Shown piece by piece: positions 32,730 through 41,717 of a stretch of 64,000 nt of DNA. Both the position numbers and the translations under genes were made by a program. Under the pieces are notes generated by a model. The model was not told the DNA's origin. It did no database searches and worked only from the letters and a program-made list of their open reading frames with translations. This DNA comes from Micromonospora humi (GTDB lineage: Bacteria; Actinomycetota; Actinomycetes; Mycobacteriales; Micromonosporaceae). Where the stretch lies: positions 1-64,000 of the forward strand of contig NZ_FMDM01000011.1 in NCBI RefSeq assembly GCF_900090105.1. Direction: 5' to 3'. Numbering within the stretch: position 1 is the stretch's first letter; each line of letters begins with the position of its first letter.

Positions 32730-34834
32730 GTCGTCGGCACCCCGACCACGAGTGTCGACTGCGTCAGGTCGGGATATTTCTCGAGGCGAGCCAGGGCTGC
32801 CCGGACCTCCGCCAACGCGCCCGCCTCGCCCGCTCGGCCATACGCGTCCTCGAGCAGGGTCAGGATGGAGCGCACCGACCGGAAGTTGCCCAGCGACTCC
32901 TCCACCCGCCACGCCCGCTCCAGCCAGTTGCAGCCCTCCTCCAGCTCGCCCGCGGCCAGGCCGACGGCACCCAGCAGGCGAAGCGCCAGCGCCCGGCCGT
33001 AGGCGTTGCCGCGGTCCTCGCACATCGACAGGCTGACCAGCCCCAACGCCTTTGCCCAGAGGTGATGGCCCAACTCGTTCAGCGCTCGGGCCGCGTCGTA
33101 GTAGCCGCGTGCCTCGCGCACCGCGTTGCCGCCGCGCCGGGACTCCCGCGCCGCGCGTAGACCCCAGCGGACCGCCTCGGTGTGGTCGCCGGACCGCAGG
33201 GCGAGTTCCGCCATCGCGTGTTGGGCCGACGCCAGGCCGCTGTCGTCACCGCGTTCGGCATCCAGCGACATGGACGCCCGGAGTTCCCGCTTCGCGGCGT
33301 CGAGCTGCCCCGCGTCGGCGTACGCCCGGCCCAACGCGCGGCGGGACAGCGCCTCCATCGGCCGGTCCCCGGCGAGCGCCGCGGCGACCGCCCGCTGCTG
33401 GACGGAGAGGGTCCGTGTGACGTCCTGTCGCCAGTAGAGGAACGTGTTCACCGACCGAGCGAAGCGGGTGACGAACGTGAAATCCGCCGCTCGTTCGGCC
33501 TCCTGGATCAACTGGTCGACGGCGGGGACGAGCGCCTCGAACCAGGCGAGCGCCTCGGCGACCGTGAAGCGGACGGTCCCGACCGCCGCCGCGTCCCCGA
33601 CCGCCGGCGGCGCGGTGCGGTTGGGGTCGATGGCCTGGTCGGCGACATGGCTGAGCCCCAGGTAGACGGCCCGGATCCGGTGTGCGGTCGCCGCCTGCTC
33701 GGACGCGTCCAGGACCGTCGGGAGCGTCTCGGCCAGGTAGGCCTTCATGAGGTCGTGGAACCGGTAGAGGCCCGGGCCGACTTCGTCGATCAGCGATGCC
33801 AGACAGAGGATGCGCAGACCGCGGTCGCACTCGCGTTCGGTCTGCTCGGTGACGAGGCAAAGCACCGGCGCGGAGCACCCCGTGCCGGGCAGCATCGACG
33901 CCACGTAGAGGATCCACCTGGTCTCCGGGTCGAGGTCGTCGAGCGACCACGAGATGACCCGGCCCACCTCGATGCCGAGGCCGGCGTCGTCGAGGAAGCG
34001 CAGCGGGCTCCGTTCGGCCTCGATCCCGCGAGCGGCATCCCTGATCGTCCAGCCGGTGTGGACGGCCAGCTTCGCCGAGACGATGGCCAGAGCCAGCGGG
34101 TGCCCCTCCAGGAGTTGGACGATCCGTCGAGCGCTCGCGTCCTCCCGCTCGACCCGCATGAAGCCGACCCGCTCCGCGAGCAACTCCACGCCCTCGCCGA
34201 TGGTCAACAACGGAAGTTTGAGCACCCGCGCCTCGTGCCGCACGCTCATCTCCGGCAGGGCGCGACGGCTGGTCACCACCAGCGCCGAGCCGAGGCCCGG
34301 CACCAGGTCCCGGACCTGGTCGTAGGAGCCCACGTTGTCGACGATCACCAGGCATCGGCGGCCGGCCGTGACCGCACGGAACACGCCGGCCCACTCCGCC
34401 TCGTTCTCCGGAAGGTCGGCCCGGTTGATGCCCAGGGTCGCCAGGAACGTGCGGAGCGCGTCGCCCGCCTCCACCCGAGGAGTGCCGGAATAGGCGCGCA
34501 TGTCGACGAAGAACTGGCCGTCCGGATAGTTCGCGATGCGGGAGCTGGCCCAGGACAGCGCCAACGTGGTCTTGCCGGAACCCGCCAGCCCCCACAACAT
34601 GCAGCACCGCGAACCCGGCCCGGCCATGGCCTCGTCCATCTCCTGGAGCAGATGCGTCCGGCCGACGATCCGGCCGATCCCGCCGGGCAGCATGTGGGGT
34701 GGCTCCGGGGACCAGGTCGACACCGGTCGCGGCTGCTGGATGTAGATCGCGCCGGACGAACCGACCTGGAGCACCTGGTTCGCCGCGAGCCCTGCCGCGA
34801 CGTTGTGCGACGAGTTGTCGGACCCGGTGCTCAC
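32726..34834 (-). CDS. NLR-like STAND protein: amyloid motif, NB-ARC, TPR
   Basis: About 702 residues. The N-terminal ~35 carry an amyloid-like motif (NVAAGLAANQVLQVGSSG). The NB-ARC NTPase follows: Walker A GLAGSGKTT (near residue 86), Walker B CLVIVDNV, VVTSRR sensor, and GHPLALA in place of GLPLAL. After a winged-helix region, the C-terminal ~280 residues are tetratricopeptide-like helices, the likely sensor. GTG 34834 has GGGGG 8 nt upstream; GTG 34843 is the alternative. The motif spacing matches the small protein upstream, as expected for nucleation of an effector by an activated NLR oligomer. Confidence 0.85.
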   Translation of the reverse strand: MSTGSDNSSHNVAAGLAANQVLQVGSSGAIYIQQPRPVSTWSPEPPHMLPGGIGRIVGRTHLLQEMDEAMAGPGSRCCMLWGLAGSGKTTLALSWASSRIANYPDGQFFVDMRAYSGTPRVEAGDALRTFLATLGINRADLPENEAEWAGVFRAVTAGRRCLVIVDNVGSYDQVRDLVPGLGSALVVTSRRALPEMSVRHEARVLKLPLLTIGEGVELLAERVGFMRVEREDASARRIVQLLEGHPLALAIVSAKLAVHTGWTIRDAARGIEAERSPLRFLDDAGLGIEVGRVISWSLDDLDPETRWILYVASMLPGTGCSAPVLCLVTEQTERECDRGLRILCLASLIDEVGPGLYRFHDLMKAYLAETLPTVLDASEQAATAHRIRAVYLGLSHVADQAIDPNRTAPPAVGDAAAVGTVRFTVAEALAWFEALVPAVDQLIQEAERAADFTFVTRFARSVNTFLYWRQDVTRTLSVQQRAVAAALAGDRPMEALSRRALGRAYADAGQLDAAKRELRASMSLDAERGDDSGLASAQHAMAELALRSGDHTEAVRWGLRAARESRRGGNAVREARGYYDAARALNELGHHLWAKALGLVSLSMCEDRGNAYGRALALRLLGAVGLAAGELEEGCNWLERAWRVEESLGNFRSVRSILTLLEDAYGRAGEAGALAEVRAALARLEKYPDLTQSTLVVGVPTT

Positions 34835-34896
34835 GGCGGTCACCCCCTTCGGCTCGTCTTCGACGGCACCGGTGCCGGTGCGGAACGGCGACGCGG

Positions 34897-35223
34897 CTAC
34901 ATCGACACGTCGCCGACCTGGTTGGTCTGGATCAACTTGCCCACGTTGCTGCCCGCCACCACGTTCGTCGCCCCGGCCGGCCGGGTCTCCTGCGCGAGTC
35001 GGCCGAGGAACGCGGGATCCTCGGCGGCGTACCGGACGAGCAGTGCGCGCAGCCGTTCCACGTCGGCCGGCGACCGGTCGTCCCGGGTGACCCGGTCCAA
35101 CGTGCCGATCGCCTCGGTCGGCTCGGGCGACCGGGCAAAACGCTGCCGGATCGCCTCGACCAACGCGGAGCCCGACCCCTCGGCGATCTTGACGAGTGCC
35201 GCGGAGATGACTGCCTCGATCAT
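34897..35223 (-). CDS. Small helical effector with C-terminal amyloid motif (Bell-like)
   Basis: 108 residues. Residues 1-80 are predicted helical, opening with a hydrophobic/amphipathic segment (MIEAVISAALVKIAEG). The last ~22 (NVVAGSNVGKLIQTNQVG...) share N-x3-G-x7-Q-x4-G spacing with the N-terminus of the adjacent NLR protein. This is the organisation described for bacterial NLR-associated amyloid signalling, where small 'Bell' effectors act like fungal HeLo pore-formers. Toxic membrane activity is an inference. GGGAG lies 7 nt before ATG 35223. It is first in the three-gene island. Confidence 0.7.
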   Translation of the reverse strand: MIEAVISAALVKIAEGSGSALVEAIRQRFARSPEPTEAIGTLDRVTRDDRSPADVERLRALLVRYAAEDPAFLGRLAQETRPAGATNVVAGSNVGKLIQTNQVGDVSM

Positions 35224-35549
35224 CGCGCTACTCCCAGGACGGACCGGCCGCCGGCCGGTCGACCCCGGCCCGGCGCTCTCCCGCGATGACCAGCCGACAG
35301 GACGGATCCCCGCCCTGCGAGATTACCGACTGGAGTTGCCCGGCAAAAGGATCCAGGGCCGCTGGGTCGTCGGGCCACGCGCCCGACCTACGCGCGGGTT
35401 CGCCGACGCCGACGGTACCGATCCACCGCCCATGACGGTGGCATCCGGGCAGCTCCTCGCCCCAGGGAGGGAGCGGTCACCGGCCTTGCACCGCACCGAG
35501 AGCCGATGCACGACGACTGTCGGATGTGCGACATGGATCCCCGGCCGCA
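35224..35549 (-). promoter_or_regulatory. Upstream region of the NLR island
   Basis: 326 bp without a believable gene. On the reverse strand a TAATCT -10 box (35325-35320) could start the island transcript near 35313, leaving a ~90-nt leader; no clear -35 accompanies it. A 62-codon ORF here (35323-35511) has no family features and was not called. Confidence 0.35.
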
Positions 35550-35607
35550 GTGTTAAGAAGGGCCCCCGCCTCTACCGAATGCGTTAAGCGGGGGCCCCTC
35601 CTTACAC
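35550..35607. repeat. GGGGCCCC palindromic repeat element, copy B
   Basis: A ~58-bp near-palindrome opening GTGTTAAGAAGGGCCCCC and closing GGGGGCCCCTCCTTACAC. It shares its skeleton with copy A at 6822-6872. It begins 1 bp beyond the pheT stop and on that strand would form a strong hairpin ending TTCTTAACAC, so it probably also terminates pheT. It marks the boundary between pheT and the NLR island. Confidence 0.7.
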
Positions 35608-35608
35608 C

Positions 35609-38158
35609 TCAGGCGCCGCGGAGGGTGGCGCCGAAGCGCTGGGCGGCGAGCGCCACGGCGGCGTCGCGGGCGGCCACCGCCTCCTCGCCGGCGAGCGTCC
35701 GGTCCGGGGCGCGGAACGTCAGCTTGTAGGCCAGCGACTTCCGCCCGGCGCCGAGCTGCTCCGAGGCGTAGACGTCGAAGAGCCGCACGTCCTCCAGCAG
35801 CGCGCCGGCGCCCTCGACCAGGGCCCGCTGCACGTCCGCCGCCGGCACCGCCGCGTCGACCACGAGCGCCACGTCGATCAGCGCCGGCGGGAACGTGGAG
35901 ATGGCCGGGCCGCTCACCAGCGGCGCGGCGGGCAGCGCGTCCAGGTCCAGCTCCATCACGCTCGTCCGGCGGGGCAGCTCCAACGCGGCCACCACGGCCG
36001 GGTGCAGCTCGCCGGCGTGACCGACGACGGCGTCGTCGACGAGCAGCTCGGCGCAGCGACCCGGGTGCCAGGGCGCGCGTTCGCCGGCCCGGACGGTGAC
36101 CCGGTCGGCCGGGATGCCGGCGGCGTCGAGCACCGCCCGGCCCGCCTCGACCGCGTCCGCCCAGCCGGCCGTGCGGCCCGCGCCCCACCAGCCGGCCGGC
36201 TCGATCTCGCCGCACACCGCCACCGCGACGTGCCGCGGCTGCGCCGGCACCACCGCGTCGGCGGCGGCGAACTCCTCGTCGGTGGGACGACGGTCCACGC
36301 CCATGGCCGGCGGGGAGCCGACGCCGGGACGCGCGTGGAAGACCGCGCCGATCTCGTAGACCGCCACGTCCCGCTGGCCGCGACCGACGTTGCGCTTGAC
36401 GACGCCGAGCAGCGGGCCGAGCAGCGTGGTGCGCAGCAGCGGCTCCTCCTCGGACAGCGGGTTGGCCACCCGCACCGCCGCCCGGCGCGGGTCGTCGGCC
36501 GGCAGGCCGAGCTGGTCGACCAGCTCCGGCGCGACGAACGGCTGGGAGAGCACCTCGACCCAGCCGCGCTCGGCGAGCGAGCGGGCCACCGCGCGGCGGC
36601 GCTGCTGCGCCGCGGTGAGGCCCCGGCCGGGGCGCGCGGTGGGCAGCACCGACGGCACCCGGTCGTACCCGTCGAGGCGGACCACCTCCTCCACCAGGTC
36701 GGCCGGGTCGGTCAGGTCGGGCCGCCAGCTCGGCGGCGTCACGGTCAGCACCTCGCCGGCGCCGGCGGCGGCCACCCCGGCGGCGCCGGGGTCCTCGCCG
36801 AGCCGGTCGCCGCCCCGGGCGACCGCGCACCCGACCTGCTCCAGCAGCTCCACCACCCGGTCGGCCGGGTAGGACACACCGACCCGCCGCGCCGGCAGGT
36901 CCACCGGCAGCGTGACCGGCGGGAGCGGACGGACGTGGTCGAGGTCGAGCACCTCGGCGCCGGCCGTGCCGCCGGCCAGGTCGGTGAGCAGCCGGACCGC
37001 CTTCTCCAGCGCGACCAGCGGCAGGGTCGGGTCGACGCCCCGCTCCCAGCGCTTCGCGGCCTCGCTGAACAGCTTGTGCCGCCGGGCGGTGCGGCCGACC
37101 ATCGCCGGGTCCCAGTGCGCGGCCTCGAACAGCACGTTCGTGGTGGAGGCGAGCACCTCGCTGGTCTCGCCGCCCATCACCGCGGCCAGCGAGATCGGCC
37201 CCGTCTCGTCGCAGATCACCATGTCCTCGGCGACCAGGCTGCGGCTCACCCCGTCGAGCGTGGTCAGCTTCTCCCCCGGCTCGGCGCGGCGCACCACCAG
37301 CGGCCCGGTGATCCGGTCGGCGTCGAAGGCGTGCATCGGCTGGCCGAGTTCGAGCATCAGGTAGTTGGTGATGTCGACCGGCAGCGAGATGCTGCGCACG
37401 CCGGCCGCGGTGAGCCGCCGCCGCATCCACCCGGGCGTCTCCACGGTCGGGTCGACGCCGCGCACCATCCGGGCGGCGAACCGGTCGCAGCCGACCGTGT
37501 CGCGCACCTCGACCGGGTACGCCGGCTCGGCGGTCCCCCCGGTGGCCGGCGCGTCGGCCGGGTCGCGGAACGGCACGCCGAGCGCGTGCGACAGCTCCCG
37601 GGCGATGCCCCGGACGCTGAGGGCGTACCCACGGTCCGGGGTGATCTCCATGTCGACCACCACGTCGTCCAGGCCGACGATCGGGCGCGCGTCGTCGCCG
37701 GGCTGGGCCTTGACGTCGGCGGGCAGCACGATGATGCCCGAGTGGTCGTCGCCGAGGCCCAGCTCCTGCGCCGAGCAGATCATCCCGTGGGAGTTGCGCC
37801 CGTACGTCTTTCGCGCGCCGATGGCGAAGTTGCCGGGCAGCACGCCGCCCGGCAGGATCACCACGACCTTGTCGCCCGGGGCGAAGTTGCGCGCCCCGCA
37901 GACGATCTCCTGCGGCTCACCGGTGCCGTTCGCGGCGCCCACGTCCACCCGGCAGAAGCGGATCGGCTTCTTGAAACCGGTCAGCTCCTCGATCTCGAGG
38001 ACCTCGCCCACGACCAGCGGACCGGTCACGGTGCCCCGCAGGTCCACGATCGACTCGACCTCGATGCCGAGGTCGACCAGCGCCTGCTCCAGGTCACCGG
38101 TGGGCAGGTCGACGGGGAGATCGACGTACTCCCGCAACCAACTGACAGAAACTCGCAT
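35609..38158 (-). CDS. pheT: Phenylalanyl-tRNA synthetase beta subunit
   Basis: 849 residues. N-terminal tRNA-binding OB domain (ETGF-type ELTGFKKPIRFCRVDVG), B3/B4 editing domain (EITPDRGYALSVRGIARELS), B5, catalytic-like core and C-terminal FDX-ACB domain (TFPPALIDVALVVD...). Forms the alpha2beta2 enzyme with PheS, encoded 27 nt upstream. Start ATG 38158. In many actinobacteria pheT is followed by argC; here the NLR island intervenes. Confidence 0.96.
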   Translation of the reverse strand: MRVSVSWLREYVDLPVDLPTGDLEQALVDLGIEVESIVDLRGTVTGPLVVGEVLEIEELTGFKKPIRFCRVDVGAANGTGEPQEIVCGARNFAPGDKVVVILPGGVLPGNFAIGARKTYGRNSHGMICSAQELGLGDDHSGIIVLPADVKAQPGDDARPIVGLDDVVVDMEITPDRGYALSVRGIARELSHALGVPFRDPADAPATGGTAEPAYPVEVRDTVGCDRFAARMVRGVDPTVETPGWMRRRLTAAGVRSISLPVDITNYLMLELGQPMHAFDADRITGPLVVRRAEPGEKLTTLDGVSRSLVAEDMVICDETGPISLAAVMGGETSEVLASTTNVLFEAAHWDPAMVGRTARRHKLFSEAAKRWERGVDPTLPLVALEKAVRLLTDLAGGTAGAEVLDLDHVRPLPPVTLPVDLPARRVGVSYPADRVVELLEQVGCAVARGGDRLGEDPGAAGVAAAGAGEVLTVTPPSWRPDLTDPADLVEEVVRLDGYDRVPSVLPTARPGRGLTAAQQRRRAVARSLAERGWVEVLSQPFVAPELVDQLGLPADDPRRAAVRVANPLSEEEPLLRTTLLGPLLGVVKRNVGRGQRDVAVYEIGAVFHARPGVGSPPAMGVDRRPTDEEFAAADAVVPAQPRHVAVAVCGEIEPAGWWGAGRTAGWADAVEAGRAVLDAAGIPADRVTVRAGERAPWHPGRCAELLVDDAVVGHAGELHPAVVAALELPRRTSVMELDLDALPAAPLVSGPAISTFPPALIDVALVVDAAVPAADVQRALVEGAGALLEDVRLFDVYASEQLGAGRKSLAYKLTFRAPDRTLAGEEAVAARDAAVALAAQRFGATLRGA

Positions 38159-38185
38159 GACTGTTCTACCGCCGTTTCCCGTAGC

Positions 38186-39247
38186 TCAGGCGCCGAACGC
38201 GCGGGTGAACCGCACGTCGCCCTCGGCCATGTCCCGCATGTCGCTGACCCCGTGCCGGACCATCACGGTCCGGTCGATGCCCATGCCGAACGCGAATCCG
38301 GAGTAGACCTCCGGGTCGATGCCGCAGGCGCGCAGCACCCGCGGGTTGACCATGCCGCAGCCGCCCCACTCGACCCACTGCGGCCCGTCCCGGTGCTCCG
38401 GGAACCAGACGTCGAACTCCGCCGACGGTTCGGTGAACGGGAAGTAGTGCGGCCGCCAGCGGGTCTTCGCGCCGTCGCCGAACATGGCCCGGGCGAAGTG
38501 GTCGAGCGTGCCGCGCAGGTGCGCCATGGTGATGCCCTTGTCCACCACCAGGCCCTCGACCTGGTGGAAGACCGGCGCGTGGGTGGCGTCCAGCTCGTCG
38601 GTGCGGTAGACCCGGCCGGGCACCACCACGTAGATCGGCGGCTTGCGGCTGAGCATGGTGCGCGCCTGCACCGGCGACGTGTGGGTGCGCAGCACCAGGC
38701 CGGAGCCTTCGGGGGCGATGTGGAAGGTGTCCATCAGGCCCCGCGCCGGGTGGTCGGCCGGGATGTTGAGCGCGTCGAAGTTGGTCCACTCCAGCTCGAC
38801 CTCGGGACCCTCGGCCACCTCGTAGCCCATGCCGATGAACAGGTCGCTGATCTGCTCCATCAGCACGGTCAGCGGGTGGCGGGCGCCGCGCGGCCGGCGG
38901 TCGTGCGGCAGGGTCACGTCGACCCGCTCCTCGACCAGCACCCGCTCGGCCTGCTCGCGGTCGAGGATCTCCTGCCGGGCGGCGTACGCGGCTTCGATGG
39001 CGCGGCGGGCCTCGTTGACCCGCTTGCCGGCGTCGGACTTCGCGGCCGGCGGCAGCGCGCCGATCTCCCGGCGCGCGAGGGACACCGGGGACCGGTCCCC
39101 CAGGTGCGCGGGGCGCAGCGCGGTCAGCGCGTCCGGGTCGGCGGCGGCGGCGAACGCCTTCTCGGCGTCGGCCACGGCCCCGGCCAGGGCGTCCGGGTCG
39201 AGCAGGGCGACCTGCTTCGGGTCGTACGGATCGTTGCGGTAGCTCAT
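38186..39247 (-). CDS. pheS: Phenylalanyl-tRNA synthetase alpha subunit
   Basis: 353 residues. Class II motif 2 region (PGRVYRTDELDATHAPVFHQVEG) and motif 3 (GFAFGMGIDR) are clear; the phenylalanine pocket is in WVEWGGCGMVNP. ATG 39247 gives the usual N-terminal coiled-coil; GAGGGAG lies 12 nt upstream, a loose fit. A TAGACT -10-like box at 39307-39302 on this strand may start the pheST transcript. Confidence 0.96.
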   Translation of the reverse strand: MSYRNDPYDPKQVALLDPDALAGAVADAEKAFAAAADPDALTALRPAHLGDRSPVSLARREIGALPPAAKSDAGKRVNEARRAIEAAYAARQEILDREQAERVLVEERVDVTLPHDRRPRGARHPLTVLMEQISDLFIGMGYEVAEGPEVELEWTNFDALNIPADHPARGLMDTFHIAPEGSGLVLRTHTSPVQARTMLSRKPPIYVVVPGRVYRTDELDATHAPVFHQVEGLVVDKGITMAHLRGTLDHFARAMFGDGAKTRWRPHYFPFTEPSAEFDVWFPEHRDGPQWVEWGGCGMVNPRVLRACGIDPEVYSGFAFGMGIDRTVMVRHGVSDMRDMAEGDVRFTRAFGA

Positions 39248-39373
39248 GGTGAACGGGCACTCCCTCACGGCGGCGCCGGCCCTTGCACAGGGCGGCCAGG
39301 CGAGTCTACGGACGCGCGGCTTCGCCGCAGCCCGCCGGTGGGAGTCGTGCAGGGAGGAAGGGTCAGGCCTGCC

Positions 39374-39393
39374 GCCCGCCGACACCGGCGGGC
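39374..39393 (-). terminator. Hairpin between rRNA methylase and pheS
   Basis: GCCCGCCG (39374-39381) and CGGCGGGC (39386-39393) pair perfectly around ACAC, 28 nt past the methylase stop. There is no U-run after it, so termination is probable rather than sure. Confidence 0.45.
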
Positions 39394-39421
39394 TGGCTAA
39401 ACGAACGCCGTGGCGCGTTCA

Positions 39422-40303
39422 TCACGAGGCGGACTCCCCTGCTGTGTGCTGCGTCGTCGTGGATCGGCGCAGTGCTCTGGCGGAAGAATACAGGCAGACG
39501 GCCGCCGCCGCAGCCAGGTTCAGGCTCTCGGCGCGCCCGTGCAGCGGCACCCGGACCCGGGCGTCGGCCGCCGCGGTCAACTCGTCCGGCAGGCCGTGCG
39601 CCTCGGAGCCGAACAGCCAGGCGGTGCGGGCGGCGAGCCGACCGGCGTCGGCGAGGTCGTCCAGGTCGCTGTCGCCGTACCCGGTGGTGGCCAGCACCGC
39701 CAGCCCGGCGGCCCGCAGCGCCTCGACCACCCGGAGCGGGTCGTCGGCGCGGACCACGTCGACGTGGAACAGGCTGCCGGCGGAGGCGCGCACGCACTTG
39801 CCGTTGTAGGGGTCGACGGCCTCGCCGGCGAAGACCACCGCGCCCGCGCCGGCCGCGTCGGCGGTGCGCAGCACCGTCCCGGCGTTGCCCGGGTCACGGA
39901 TCCCGGCGAGCACCGCGACCAGGCGCGGCCCGCGCGCCAGGGCGTCGGCCAGGGGTACGTCGAGGTGCCGGCAGACCGCCACCAGGCCCTGCGGGGCCAC
40001 GGTCTCGGCGAGCGCCGCCAGGGCGTCGTCGGTGACCTCGGAGACCGGCACGTCGGCGCGGGCGGCGGTGGCGGCGAGGTCGGCGTACCGGTCCAGCGCG
40101 GCCGGGGTGCCGAACAGCTCGACCACCGTGCCGTCGCGGTCGAGCGCCTCGCGGACCGCCTGCGGCCCCTCGGCCAGGAACCGGCCGGCCTGCTCGCGGT
40201 CGCGCCGGCGGTGCAGCCGGCGGGCCGCCGCGACCCTCGGGGTACGCGGGGTGAACGGGCCGGGAACGGCGTCGAGGCGCCTCCCCTGCGACGGTGACTG
40301 CAT
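39422..40303 (-). CDS. TrmH/SpoU family RNA 2'-O-methyltransferase
   Basis: 293 residues: an N-terminal L30e-like RNA-binding domain (to about residue 125) and a knotted SPOUT domain with motif 1 AGIRDPGNAGTVLRTADAAG, motif 2 LFGSEAHGLPDEL and motif 3 VPLHGRAESLNLAAAAAVCLY. The position between rplT and pheS is standard for the actinobacterial TsnR-like 23S rRNA methylase; the exact nucleotide is unknown. ATG 40303 has GAGG 8 nt upstream. Confidence 0.9.
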   Translation of the reverse strand: MQSPSQGRRLDAVPGPFTPRTPRVAAARRLHRRRDREQAGRFLAEGPQAVREALDRDGTVVELFGTPAALDRYADLAATAARADVPVSEVTDDALAALAETVAPQGLVAVCRHLDVPLADALARGPRLVAVLAGIRDPGNAGTVLRTADAAGAGAVVFAGEAVDPYNGKCVRASAGSLFHVDVVRADDPLRVVEALRAAGLAVLATTGYGDSDLDDLADAGRLAARTAWLFGSEAHGLPDELTAAADARVRVPLHGRAESLNLAAAAAVCLYSSARALRRSTTTQHTAGESAS

Positions 40304-40334
40304 GGGAGACGCCTCGATCTGCCGTACGGGTGGG

Positions 40335-40727
40335 TCAGGCGGCCTGGGCCGCGGCGCCACCGGTGCCCTCGGCCGCCACGGCGGCGCGGGCCAGCTCGAC
40401 GATCGCCGCGAACGCGGCGGCGTCGTTGACGGCCAGGTCGGCCAGGATCTTGCGGTCGACCTCGATGCCGGCCAGGCGCAGGCCCTGGATCAGCCGGTTG
40501 TAGGTCATGCCGTTGGCCCGGGCCCCGGCGTTGATCCGCTGGATCCAGAGCTGCCGGAAGTCGCCCTTGCGGTCGCGACGGTCCCGGTAGGCGTACTGCA
40601 TCGAGTGCAGCACCTGCTCCTTGGCCTTGCGGTAGAGCCGGGAGCGCTGACCGCGGTAGCCGCTCGCGGTCTCCAGCAGGGTACGACGCTTCTTCTGGGC
40701 GTTCACAGCCCGCTTGACGCGTGCCAT
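40335..40727 (-). CDS. rplT: 50S ribosomal protein L20
   Basis: 130 residues. MARVKRAVNAQKKRRTLLE and LWIQRINAGARANGMTYNRLI are diagnostic. The C-terminal alanine-rich tail is slightly longer than in E. coli L20 (118). AAGGAG 5 nt before ATG. Last of the infC-rpmI-rplT operon. Confidence 0.98.
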   Translation of the reverse strand: MARVKRAVNAQKKRRTLLETASGYRGQRSRLYRKAKEQVLHSMQYAYRDRRDRKGDFRQLWIQRINAGARANGMTYNRLIQGLRLAGIEVDRKILADLAVNDAAAFAAIVELARAAVAAEGTGGAAAQAA

Positions 40728-40759
40728 CTCAACTCCTTCTTCGGTTCAGGTGGCTCGCG

Positions 40760-40954
40760 TCAGCGGCCGAGCAGCTTCTTGATGCGCTTGGTGTCGGCCT
40801 TGGCCAGCTCGACCGTGCCGGTCAGCCGCCGGGTCTGGGTGGAGGGCTTCTTCTCCAGGTTGTGGCGGAGGCCGGCCTGCTGGGCAACGATCTTGCCCTT
40901 GCCGGTCACCTTGACCCGCTTGCCCATACCCGTGTGGCTCTTCATCTTCGGCAT
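40760..40954 (-). CDS. rpmI: 50S ribosomal protein L35
   Basis: 64 residues with MPKMKSHTGMGKRVKVTGKGK and the basic HNLEKKPSTQTRRL region. GGGAGAG lies 9 nt before the ATG. Middle gene of the infC operon. Confidence 0.98.
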   Translation of the reverse strand: MPKMKSHTGMGKRVKVTGKGKIVAQQAGLRHNLEKKPSTQTRRLTGTVELAKADTKRIKKLLGR

Positions 40955-40972
40955 GTGGAACGTCTCTCCCTG

Positions 40973-41641
40973 TTACTGGCCGCTGGTGTCAGCGGTCGGG
41001 CCGGTCTCGCCGGCTGCTGCGGTCTCGCCGGCCGCCGGGGCCTCGCCACCTGCCGGGGCTGCCGACTCCTCCGCGGCGCGGTCCCGAGGACCACCGCGGG
41101 ACGCCGTGGCGGCGACCGCGGAGGCCTTGACGGCCCGGTGCGGAGCGAGAACCATGATCATGTTTCGGCCGTCCTGCTTCGGCGCGGCCTCGACGTATCC
41201 CAGGTCCGTGATCTCGGACTCGAGCCGGCGCAGGAGCCGGTAACCCAGCTCCGGGCGGCTCTGCTCGCGACCGCGGAACATGATCGTCACCTTGACCTTG
41301 TCGCCCGCCTTGAGGAACCGCACCACGTGACCCTTCTTGGTCTCGTAGTCGTGCGGGTCGATCTTCGGCCGGAGCTTCATCTCCTTGATGACGGTCTGCT
41401 GCTGGTTACGCCGCGCTTCGCGCGCCTTGAGTGCGCTCTCGTACTTGAACTTGCCGAAGTCCATGAGCTTGCACACCGGCGGGCGCGCCATCGGCGCAAC
41501 CTCGACCAGGTCCAGGTCGACGTCCGCGGCCAGCTGCAGGGCGCGCTCCAGCGGGACGATGCCCACCTGCTCACCCTCAGGGCCGACCAGTCGGACCTCA
41601 CGTGCCCGGATCTGCTCGTTCACGCGTGGTTCGACGCTGAT
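40973..41641 (-). CDS. infC: Translation initiation factor IF-3 (AUC start)
   Basis: 222 residues if started at the ATC at 41641, reading ISVEPRVNEQIRAREVRLVGPEG. GAGGAGG lies 4 nt before this ATC, and the first canonical codon, GTG 41623, has no ribosome site. IF-3 genes in many bacteria use AUU/AUC so that IF-3 can repress its own translation. N-domain, lysine linker and C-domain (KVKVTIMFRGREQSRPELG) are typical; a ~45-residue alanine/glutamate tail is extra. Confidence 0.9.
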   Translation of the reverse strand: MSVEPRVNEQIRAREVRLVGPEGEQVGIVPLERALQLAADVDLDLVEVAPMARPPVCKLMDFGKFKYESALKAREARRNQQQTVIKEMKLRPKIDPHDYETKKGHVVRFLKAGDKVKVTIMFRGREQSRPELGYRLLRRLESEITDLGYVEAAPKQDGRNMIMVLAPHRAVKASAVAATASRGGPRDRAAEESAAPAGGEAPAAGETAAAGETGPTADTSGQ

Positions 41642-41717
41642 GTGGCCTCCTCGAGTCGAGTGTCCTACGGTGCCGACTCCGTGGGCTCCCGGGCGGGAGC
41701 CGACCCGGAAAGCAGAA

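Noticed and set aside
35323..35511. 62-codon ORF upstream of the NLR island
   Set aside because: No ribosome site, no recognisable composition, and it covers the likely promoter.
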